In this document: in pieces, positions 33,568 to 42,331 of the stretch
Numbering within the stretch: the first letter of the stretch is position 1
Layout of the letters: each line of letters begins with the position of its first letter
Assembly: GCA_009193035.1 (NCBI GenBank)
Contig: SWDT01000016.1
Location: forward strand, 1-64,000
From: Halicephalobus mephisto
Taxonomy: Eukaryota > Nematoda > Chromadorea > Rhabditida > Panagrolaimidae
Direction of reading: 5' to 3'
Length of the DNA stretch: 64,000 nt
Program-made: the position numbers and the translations under genes
Notes under the pieces: model-generated
Told to the model about the DNA's origin: nothing
The model's input: the letters and a program-made list of their open reading frames with translations, nothing else
Databases searched by the model: none

Positions 33568-35567
33568 ATGGAGAAACATGACTGCTCAAAAGGGTTTGCG
33601 ATGCCCTCACAAGCCATTGTAGATATTCTGATGAAGAATTACAGCAGGTGAGTTATGGGTAGAAGACTAAAGTCGGGTAATCTCCAGAAATAGCAATTTT
33701 GGAATTTCATAGATACTATTCATAATTACTTTGATTATAGTTGGATAAAAAAGATCTACTGTAATATCCAGGAAATTCAAAAAAAATTTTCCTCCGGATG
33801 ATATCCATAGTTACCTAAACTATTGCTGCCTTAGAACGCTGTTCAGAAATTCGAAAATAATACATATTCAAAACATTGCCTAAAGTTGCTCCAAGAGCTG
33901 GATGATGTTTGGAGATTTAGAAAACCATTTTTTTGATGATTGTTTTCTTTCTTATTTTGTTATTTCTAGGAGCACCAGTCCACAAAAACCCGTCCCAACT
34001 CTCGTCGAAGTCACTATCCAGGATATTGTCAAGCTCTCTGTCCTCAGCAACAGCGTGACCGCTGACTTCTGGTTCAGCGCCATCTGGCACGACCCCCGGC
34101 TCCGCTTCTCCCATCTGGACCCTTGTCGGCTGAACATGTCCTTCGACGACAACTTCGAGAAGTTCCTCTGGTCTCCGAATGTCTGCTTAATCAACACAAA
34201 GACGTCTGTGATCCACGAGAGTCCTAAAGCGAATATCCTTCTGATGCTCCTGGCGAACGGAACGGTATGGCTCAATTACCGTGTTCGAGCAGAGGCGCCG
34301 TGTGAGATGGACTTGTCCTACATGCCGATGGACACCCCCAAGTGCGAGTTGATTTTCGAGAGCTATTCTTACAACACAGCTACAGTAACCATCAACTGGA
34401 TGAAGGACGCAGTAACCCTACCAGATGCCTCAGCGTTGTCCGAAAACGAATATTACCTAAACGGGATCACGACGTACAAGCACACCGCTTACTACAAAGC
34501 CGGGGAGTGGTATAGGTTAACAGCGGAGTTGAATTTCAAAAGGAGATACGGATTCTATATTCTTCAATTATATCTGCCATGCTACACCAGTGTCACTTTG
34601 TCCATGCTAGGGTTCTGTATCGACGTCAAAGCCCTTCCTGCGAGAATCGCTTTGTTGGTGAATTCTTTGATGACAGCCACGTATCAATTCGGGGCGATCA
34701 TCAATTCTTTACCCCCGGTCAGCTACATCAAAGCGATTGACGTCTGGTTGTTCTCCAGTACTGCTTTTATTTTTGCCTCTCTGATTGAATTAGCAGTGAT
34801 CGCATATCAGGTAAGGAATCTCAAGTTTAAACTAATTCTTGTATTATTGGTAACAGTAGGTTTGTGTTACAATAGAAAATTATTCAAAAAATTATGAAAA
34901 TGGACAAGATTTTTGAGATGTTTTTCTTTCGTTGTCTCTGGAGTCCTTTTTTGGAGTGTTCTTTTTTCGATCACCCGCGATCGACGAAAAACTCGCAAAA
35001 ACCAACTTCCCAAAGATGCAAATAACTGGAGAAAAGAATCTCCTCTTTGGTTTTAATTACCCAAGTTTGAGGTAAACATCAGATCTCACCCTTGAGTTCC
35101 TCATGTGGTGTTCTTTCGAATTTTGGAATACTCTACTTCTAGTGGAGCTGATAAAAATGCATGAATTTTTTGTTTTCTAAATTTTGTTTTGTTGTAAATC
35201 AGAAATTGTAGGATAAGAAATTGTATCTGAAAACAAAGGAATTAAAAGACAAAATAGCCAGATTCTATTCCGATACATCTGAAAACAGCAAAGTCAGCAA
35301 CAAAGTAAGTTTCCTCCGACTTCCCCCATACAACTCCCATCTTCAGAGCTCTGCCTCCGATGACCTGACGTTCGAAAGCCTCGAGTACCAGCGAAAAAGC
35401 ATCAAGAAGATGACCAGGAGGTTCCTCGAGTGGGGTTCCAAAGTCGACAAAATGTGCAGCTGGCTCTTTCCTCTGGTAATGGACTCTGGAAATCCCTCTC
35501 TAAATCCCAGTTTTAGGCCTTTATCGTCTTCAACATCGGTTATTGGGTGACAGTTTTTCACCATTAA
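33568..35567 (+). CDS. Cys-loop ligand-gated ion channel subunit, anion-channel type
   Basis: At least 397 residues in exons 33568-33647, 33970-34810, 35212-35304, 35347-35475, 35517-35567. It is a pentameric receptor subunit of the worm lgc class. The extracellular domain has the Cys-loop C-x13-C with a central MPMD (C138-C152 counted from the ATG at 33568). The ligand domain is followed by M1 (about 223-242), M2 starting after ALPAR, M3 (VWLFSSTAFIFASL) and M4 (FPLAFIVFNIGYWVTVF) at the extreme C-terminus. Pro-Ala-Arg before M2 is the signature of anion-selective members, so chloride conductance is expected. No signal peptide precedes IVDILMKNY, so an upstream exon is probably missing from this model. 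Two introns are only 42 and 41 nt. The 401-nt intron 34811-35211 contains an SL RNA gene. Confidence 0.88.
34891..35048 (+). promoter_or_regulatory. Upstream region of SL RNA gene copy 1
   Basis: 158 bases upstream of the leader, matching the same interval before copy 2 (39751-39908) with about five differences. Spliced-leader genes are transcribed by RNA polymerase II from a proximal sequence element about 50-65 bases upstream, so this block should hold it. I cannot delimit the element itself. Confidence 0.65.
35049..35150 (+). ncRNA. SL1-type spliced leader RNA gene, copy 1 (in an intron of the ligand-gated channel gene)
   Basis: About 102-nt RNA. The leader occupies 35049-35071, beginning GGTTTTAATTACCC and ending AAGTTTGAG, which matches nematode SL1 apart from one extra T. 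It is followed at once by a splice donor GTAAAC (35072), as in all SL RNAs. An Sm-binding site AATTTTGG lies at 35119-35126, and a terminal hairpin at 35131-35147 pairs CTCTAC with GTGGAG around loop TTCTA. Order, spacing and length match the C. elegans SL1 RNA. In the cell it donates the leader to pre-mRNA 5' ends by trans-splicing. It lies in sense orientation in the host intron, about 60 bases before the host acceptor. Confidence 0.88.
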
Positions 35568-36022
35568 AACACGCCATATTTTATCCCTCGGTGCTCTTCG
35601 TCAGATTGCTCGAACCTTGATAAGAATGATTGAAACCTTATTTTCTGGAACCAGTTAGTGTGCAACTTTTTTTGCTGATCTAATCACTTTCCGAGCAGAT
35701 TAAGAATGTTGTTTTCGAATAAAGCAATTCTACAAGGAAAAAGAAGTTTTAAAAACAGAAAAACAAACAACAATCGGACGCTGTTAGTTTTTGGTCTTTG
35801 GATGTGGATAAGAATTTTTGTAACCTTTTATGGTGGTCTTGAAGAAATTTGATAAAAACGGAAATGGAAGAATTAGGAGTGCAAACGTGGGTTCTGGGAT
35901 GAAAAGTGCATATTTTTAGTGAAAACGAAAGCAATCAGCTTTATTCTTTTTGATGAACATTTAGAGAAGATGATTTAACCAAATTTCTGGATTCTATCTA
36001 AATTTTCCCACCAGAAGGAATG

Positions 36023-36072
36023 TTGGATAGTGTTCGAAAAATCCCAAACTAGAAATTTCCTAAACACTATTA
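36023..36072. repeat. GGATAGTGTC hairpin repeat
   Basis: Arms TTGGATAGTGTTCGAAAAA and AATTTCCTAAACACTAT. A more decayed neighbour follows at about 36088-36144. Confidence 0.6.
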
Positions 36073-36155
36073 ATAATTGAGGTTATTGTTGAGTATGAAC
36101 AATGATCGGGGAATTCTCAATTCCAGTTTTCTGAACACTATCCGTAGTAATTAAA

Positions 36156-36358
36156 CTATTGTTGTGGACGCATAGTCCCCATGACCGGAGATATTCAGAA
36201 TACCGAAGTCTTAACCGTCCCTTCTCTCCACTGAGGAGTATAAAAGGGAACACTTCGGTGTATCAGGGTGTCCTCCCCGGGTGTAGCTCTGATATTTAAT
36301 AATATTGTTCCTACTTTTGTATTGTGTCTTATTGTTAAGTAAAGACATAACAGCTACA
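36156..36358 (+). mobile_element. Possible solo LTR or small promoter-bearing element
   Basis: About 200 bp of markedly higher GC than its surroundings. It begins near TGTTGTGGACGC (36160) and ends CAGCTACA (36358), giving TG...CA ends. Inside is TATAAAAG (36239-36246), followed by a GC-rich stretch and a T-rich 3' part. TTAAA occurs on both sides (36151-36155 and 36359-36363), which could be a target duplication. It carries no coding sequence. The TTAAA repeats do not sit exactly next to the TG/CA ends, so a different element type is possible. Confidence 0.4.
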
Positions 36359-36368
36359 TTAAATGAAT

Positions 36369-36419
36369 TTGGATAGTGTCAGGAATATCCCCGAAATCAT
36401 TGTTCCGGACACTCTCCAA
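36369..36419. repeat. GGATAGTGTC hairpin repeat
   Basis: Arms TTGGATAGTGTCAGGAA and TTCCGGACACTCTCCAA, directly after the possible solo LTR. Confidence 0.7.
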
Positions 36420-37051
36420 TGTATTAGCGATAAAAGTAACCTCGAATAGTGTCTAGAAAATTACCAAATAGTTTCCAAAATATTCAAAATTATTTCATAG
36501 TCATTTTTAAGGAATTATTCACGACGTACTATCGTGAAAAAAATCTAGGACGTCGTTCAGGTGATTAAAAAATCGTTATTTTGAGTCATTGATTTAATTT
36601 ATCACCAATATTAACTGAGAAGATTCCGCACGGGACAAAGAATACATATAAATCAAACACCTCAAACGACAAAAACCAAAAATACATCTCTACAAAAGGT
36701 GTATTGTAGTCTATTGAAAAAAAGTGGGGATTTCTTCCCGAACAAAGTTCAAATGACATTCATGATGTCCTCTCAATTACTCCTACGATTAAAAATGTAA
36801 ACTTTGACACTTCATAAGTGATTCCGGATCAAAGAACCTGCTTCAAATTTTAACGTCGAAAATTGCCAATCAGTAAGCAGCTGACAAAGAGGGACTTGAA
36901 TGTTGATAAACAGATTAGCGCCTTCTCCACTAGAAGAGGGAAGACGAACAACGTTACTGATTTCTCTATCTTATTCCGAGCGGTCCTCTCCAAAGCTCCT
37001 TGTTCTTGATTCACAAAGGATTTTGTCATTGGTGTTTTATTTTTTGGAAAT

Positions 37052-40000
37052 ATGACAGCTGAGAAGTCCCAACCAACAACTCCATGCAGTAAGTCACTGG
37101 GTTACTTAATTAACTATTAACTGATGATATTGCAGATCTCTGGACGAGGAATACCATCAGACTGCAGATAGCTTTTTTGCTTTCTGCAGCGATGATGACC
37201 TGTGGACTCTTGAGGGGACATTTGGGCATGGCCTTGGTCTGCATGATGAGGACTAACCTGAACTCTACTCTTCCCGAGGACATCTATACAGTAAGATAAA
37301 AGATATTAAATAATGAAAACGAAATTTCAGTGACTCAAGCTTTGACAATGTTTGAAAATAACAATTTTTGGGATTTTCTGAATGGTATCCAAAATTACTT
37401 TCAGTATCATCGTTTTGATGATATTCAAAAGATTACGAAATTGACAACTTTTGTACATTGCTCAAATTGCTTTTTCATGGTTTTAGTTTTCGTGAGTATT
37501 TGAGAAGACTGACTATTGAAATTTCCTGGATCCAATTTTTTCATCAGATGAAATCTTGGATAATGTCTAGAAGTTTAGAAACACTTCTTCCTGGGGACTA
37601 TCTGGATTTACATTTAAAAACCAAGCAGTCGTTCAACTTTGGTTTGATGTGAACGATGATTTCACTTTTTAATACTGCTTTCAGTGATTTCTGAATACTG
37701 TTTTCAATTTTATACCTGCTAAGTTTCACATTCTTCATCAATAAGATAAAAAATTTAAAGAAATTCAGAAATCATCAAAAACAACTTTGGAGATGAATCA
37801 CGTTCTCGTTAGCACCAATGTTGAACAAGCTAACCTGTCCCTTTACCGACTATTTACTTACTCAAATTAAGACATCTTCTGACAATCGTTTTCAGTCCTC
37901 TCTCCAAGTCGATTGGTCCCTTCAAAATGTCGGCACTATCCACACTGCCTTCTACGTCGGTACCTTCATCTCCGTCCTCGTCGCCCATAAATTGGCTCAG
38001 AGCATTGGAGCCAAGGCAACCATCACCGGAGGAATCATCATCAACATTCTTTGCACTTGGTCTGTCCCTACTGTCGTCTACTTCATGCCCCACTACATCT
38101 ACACGGCTGTCCTCAGATTCCTCATGGGGCTAGGACAGGGTATCTTTATCCCTTGTGCCAGTTTGCTCATCGCCAAGTGGTTTCCCATGCACGAGAAATC
38201 AACTGCCATGGCCATCTTCTCGACTGGAAATCAAGTTGGATTAGCTTTGGCCATGTTTGCTACAGCAGAACTCTGCAAAGTGAGGTACTTGGATGGATGG
38301 CCAACCAGTTTTTTCCTCTACGGACTGATTGGAGCCTGTTTCCTGGGGGTCTGGCTCCCCCATGTGAACAACAAACCTAGAGAATGCCGAAGGATCAGCG
38401 AGAGCGAGCTAACGCACATCGAGGAATGTGAGAGCAGATTGAGAGCGATGTCTATGAACTTGAGTATTCCATACAAAACAGTGAGTTTTCTGACTTTAAT
38501 ACAAAAGGGAAAAATCGAAGAAGATATTAACACAAAAAATGATGAAAAATACTGTATATCAAATTGATTTTGCATTAATGTTATGGTTAATGACGCTCAA
38601 TACACAATCCTACAACTACAGTCATAAAGAGTTTTTTAAAAACTACCAAAAAATTCATTTAAAATATAAAATACAAAAGTATTTTCTAAATATTCAGTGG
38701 AAATACTCGCAAGCAAAAAATTAAGATTTTTTATTGCTAAACAAAGTTCTGTGAAAAAGAAAAAATATCAATTTTCTTCCGCAAAATTGACTTTTACGAA
38801 TATCTTGATTAATTTCCACATCAACTGTTGCTAGATTAATCTTTAAACTTTTTCGAAAAGAAAAATACCAACTGTTACCTAATATGATCTGGCATTATTT
38901 TTCATCCAAAAGTTATTTCTATTTTATAAATTGCTTCAGCTCTTCTGTTCCCCAGTGATCGTGGCCATATGTCTCTCCAGCTTCTGTCAATCCTTCGTCA
39001 TGGTCAGCATGATTTCCTATTTGCCAGAATATTACCGTTCTGTTCTGAAACTCGGGATTTCTGCCGTAAGTCTACTGTAGCTATTGTTACAGATTTAATT
39101 AACTTCTACTTTTGCAGAACGGCCAATGGTCATCCATCCCGTTCTTGATCCAGATGTTCTCCAAGATGGGATTTGCTTTCTTGGCAGATTACCTCAAAAT
39201 CCACGGATGCCGAATTAACACTGTGACGAAAATTTTCAACAGTATCGGTGAGTGTCACAATGCAAGTATTTCGTCAGATGAAAAAGCAGGGATAAGCCGG
39301 ATTATTTTGTCGATCTTCCACACCTAGAATTTACGTCATATTACTCCTAATTATGAAATTTTTCAGCTTCCTTCGGTTGTGCCATTTGTCTTTTCCTCGT
39401 CTGTATCACTACGGATGGCACCTTGATCATGGTTCTGCTCTGTTCAGGACTCACTCTGACTTCGGCTTTCGTTCCGGGATACAATACCAGCATCGTCAGT
39501 GTTGCTCCCGCATTCACTACTGTAATCTCGGCCTATGCCCAGTGCTACGCCCAGATCGCCAGTGTTTGTGCTCCACTGATGGTCGGATTCATCACTACCC
39601 ACGTGAGTTTTCGGATTATTTTCGTGTTCTATCAGAAAAACAGTCACGGGGAAGTCCGATGACTTGCAAGTTCAGTTATTAGGTAAAGAAAGAAAAGGCA
39701 AAAATATAAAAGGAGTTATCATTTTTAATATATGATGCTTTTTTAAAATAATTATGAAAATGGAAAAGATTTTTGAGATGTTTTTCTTTCGTTGTCTCCG
39801 GAGTCCTTTTTTGGAGTGTTCTTTTTTCGATCACCCGCGATCGACGAAAAACTCGCAAAAACCAACTTCCCAAAGATGCAAATAACTGGAGAAAAGAACC
39901 CTCTCTTTGGTTTTAATTACCCAAGTTTGAGGTAAACATCAGATCTCACCCTTGAGTTCCTCATGTGGTGTTCTTTCGAATTTTGGGATGCTCTGGTAGT

Positions 40001-40432
40001 GCTGGAGCAAGTAAATTCAGTTGGGGGAGTTTTATGATATTGATGATTAGTTTTCAGTCGACTGCTGCTGAGTGGCGGATCGTTTTCCTTGTCATCGCAG
40101 CCACTTGCGTGGTCACTGGGCTTTTCTTCCAATACTTCGGTTCAGCCACAGTCCAACCTTGGGCCTTGGGGAACCAAGTCTTTGTAGACAAAAATGCCTC
40201 TACCTTCACCATCCACATGGAATCTGCAGACTCCTATCTGAGTGTAGCCGATCCTGAGGCTTCTTTGGCAGCCGAAAGCCAGACCTTCCTCAGTGATCCT
40301 CAGCAACAGAAGCTGCTGGCGATTCCAAAAAGAGTGAACAGGAAAAGTCCCCGAGTCTCCATCATGGAAGAGGATGGGGAGATTGTCCGGCCTGGAGACG
40401 ACGAAGAAGAAAAGGAAAACAGACAATTGTAA
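37052..40432 (+). CDS. SLC17-like transporter, major facilitator superfamily
   Basis: A 547-residue multi-pass membrane protein from exons 37052-37088, 37136-37290, 37896-38480, 38940-39065, 39118-39247, 39367-39602, 40058-40432; all phases agree. The first helix lies in exon 2 (FLLSAAMMTCGLLRGHLGMAL). The DWSLQNVGTIHTAFYVGTF segment, the GLGQGIFIPCASLLIAKWFP helix and the FVPGYNTSIVSVAPAF helix are typical of the SLC17 group (Na+/phosphate, vesicular glutamate and sialic acid/acidic sugar transporters). About twelve helices can be counted. The C-terminal 90 residues are soluble and acidic. The substrate cannot be inferred. The intron 39603-40057 contains an SL RNA gene, and the intron 37291-37895 holds GGATAGTGTC-type repeats. 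AATAAA at 40468 ends the gene. Confidence 0.87.
37557..37608. repeat. GGATAGTGTC hairpin repeat
   Basis: Diverged copy in a transporter intron: arms TTGGATAATGTCTAGAAG and CTTCCTGGGGACTATCTGG. Confidence 0.5.
39751..39908 (+). promoter_or_regulatory. Upstream region of SL RNA gene copy 2
   Basis: 158 bases nearly identical to 34891-35048. It includes the near-palindrome TCGATCACCCGCGATCGA. It is the expected location of the proximal sequence element. Confidence 0.65.
39909..40010 (+). ncRNA. SL1-type spliced leader RNA gene, copy 2 (in an intron of the SLC17-like gene)
   Basis: About 102-nt RNA, same length as copy 1. The leader is at 39909-39931 with donor GTAAAC at 39932, and Sm site AATTTTGG at 39979-39986. 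The terminal hairpin at 39990-40008 pairs GCTCTGG with CTGGAGC around loop TAGTG. The hairpin sequence differs from copy 1 yet pairing is kept, which argues that the RNA structure is selected. It is in sense orientation in the host intron, about 50 bases before the host acceptor at 40057. Confidence 0.88.
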
Positions 40433-40467
40433 TTTATCCTTTGATCTCACGTGTAAAGAGTTGTATC

Positions 40468-40473
40468 AATAAA
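40468..40473 (+). terminator. Poly(A) signal of the SLC17-like gene
   Basis: AATAAA 36 bases after the stop codon. Confidence 0.7.
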
Positions 40474-40638
40474 GTAACTTAGCCTTTTCCAACCTCAAAA
40501 ATTATTCAACGCGCTAATGATAGTTTATCAGCAAGAGTTTTATTGTTCTATCTTTGCCATAAACCTTATCACGACAATAAACATTTTTACAATAAGTTCA
40601 TTGATTTTTAACAAAATGCAGCTGTTTGTTCTTGAAAA

Positions 40639-41163
40639 ATGTCGAAATTAATTCTCCTTTTACCACTTTTGTTGTCTGTCTTCGAATCAGGGTATTCAAA
40701 TTGCCCAAGCGGTACAAGCTCTATGCCATCAGTTCTCGGCAGTAATTGACCTTGTATCTATATAAGCACGGATATATATGAATTCGTTACGGCTGTAGCT
40801 GAATGTAAATATCTAAACGGTAGTATGATTTCAGTTCCTAACGGATATGTTAATATGATCCTTAGTGATAAGTATAACTCACATTTTATCGCTTATAAGT
40901 TTATAAAATTTACAGACTTCTTGGGCAATAACCCCAACGTTAGTTCTGCTTACATAGGAGTAACAAAGTTGGTAGGGAATGTATGGAAAAATGTTGACGA
41001 TGGCACAAATGTAACATATTTTAATTGGGGTCCAGGAGAACCTTATCTTTACAACGAAGACAACTGTATAACCTTGCACGATGATGGATATTGGTACAAT
41101 ACAATTTGTGAGAATTGGATTCAATACATATGTGGGGTTCCAGAAATAAATCCAAATAAATAA
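40639..41163 (+). pseudogene. Broken C-type lectin-like gene
   Basis: Secreted C-type lectin fold: signal peptide (MSKLILLLPLLLSVFESGYS), then segments parallel to the intact inverted neighbour at 41811-42331, including SVPNGYVN, GVTKLVGNVWKN, FNWGPGEPY and a Cys-rich end (CITLHDDGYWYNTIC). Two lesions show. Codon 37 is TGA (40747-40749) where the neighbour has TGG (Trp). At the site of the neighbour's intron (here 40868-40915) the donor begins AT instead of GT, although AAGTAT follows and TTTACAG remains. That 48-nt remnant is a multiple of three and has no stop, so the frame stays open past it. With the TGA, only 36 residues would be made. Confidence 0.75.
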
Positions 41164-41810
41164 AGGCTTAAAATCACTGTATCATTTTGATAATAATTTA
41201 AAAAACACCATTATCTGATGAATAAATATTGCAAAATATCTATAGAAAGTTCTGGAAATAAATGACTTCTAAAACAGTACGAAATTCTCTCGTTAACACA
41301 TCTTTGAATTCTACTATATTCATCTGCAATCTTCCATAACAGCTCCACTATCTTATACGATTTCTTTTACAATAAACCGAGATTTTCTAAAACTGATTCG
41401 AAAGTCTCTAGAAAGTTCCATGCAAGATTGATTCGAAAGTCTCTAGAAATATCCATTCTAGATCACATTAGGGTTTACTAGAAGGATCTATGTTAATCAA
41501 CTAGAATTCTTCAGAAAAATCCATGTTAGATCTTTCTCGAAGAGATCTAACAACAGAAGAGGCAGGTTATTCCGTCAACATTGAACAAGCAAAGTCCTCA
41601 AGTCTTCATTATGGAGAAGAATGGAGAGACCATCTGATTTAAAAACAATCAAAAGGGAAACAAATAGTTTTACTTAACTTTGTGATCTCAAATTTATAAA
41701 CGTCTATGAATAAAGCAATCTCATGTGAAACAAATTACTCTGAGCTTACGAAATAATTTCTAAAATGGATTTCTGGATCTACCAACTCTGAAGTCGTCGG
41801 ATTTTAGCTT
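41164..41810. other. Spacer between the inverted lectin copies
   Basis: AT-rich. At 41395-41465 the segment GATTCGAAAGTCTCTAGAAA occurs twice in tandem, giving TTC/GAA arrays similar to heat-shock elements. No gene. Confidence 0.4.
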
Positions 41811-42331
41811 CTACTGCTGTGAATCAGGAAGACCGCAGACAAAGTGCCCAGTGGCACATAGGTCAGAATACCAATACCCTTTACTGTCGATCTGCACGCA
41901 GTAAAAACCGGTATTGTTTTTAGGTTCTCCTGATGCCCAATCAAAGAATACTGTATCGCTGCCATCATCCATGTTTTTCCAGACATCTCCTGATAGTCTG
42001 GTCACCCCTATATGGGCCCGATGAATAAGAACATTAGCGTCTTCTACGAAATCTATAAAGTTTATACGTTTTTAAATGAATGAAAATGCATAAATGATAT
42101 ACCAGCAACAAGCGAATTGACATAGCCATTAGGGATCGAAATCAAACTGCCATTTCGGATTTTGCAATGAATTTGAGCATCGTTGATACTCAACTGATTA
42201 CGGTCTACAGAAACACAAGGCCAGTTACTACCCAGTATTGGAGGGAGATAATCGGTGCCATCTGGACACGTGAAATGCCCCAATTGAAGACTTGACAATA
42301 CTGTGAACAAAACAACAACTTGGTTCAGCAT
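41811..42331 (-). CDS. Small secreted C-type lectin-like protein
   Basis: A 156-residue protein from exons 42331-42103 and 42052-41811 with a 50-nt intron. Residues 1 to about 19 are a signal peptide (MLNQVVVLFTVLSSLQLGHF). The rest is one compact C-type lectin-like domain: GSNWPC near the start, GVTRLSGDVWKNM, FFDWASGEPKNN (an EP-x-N calcium/sugar-site-like motif), CVQIDSKGYWYSDLC and a final HFVCGLP. Worm clec genes act in secretion and innate defence; specific binding cannot be predicted. An in-frame GTG lies nine codons upstream, but the ATG at 42331 fits the signal peptide. The broken copy at 40639-41163 is its inverted relative. Confidence 0.82.

Larger units (their letters stand above)
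35568..37051. other. Spacer rich in repeats
   Basis: Contains several GGATAGTGTC-type hairpins and a possible solo LTR. The last part (36880-37050) should be the promoter of the transporter gene. No coding region supported. Confidence 0.5.

Noticed and set aside
37818..37895. ATG at 37818 as the start of the transporter
   Set aside because: The 26 codons before 37896 are polar, followed by a strong TTTTCAG acceptor, while exons at 37052 and 37136 supply the expected first helix in phase.
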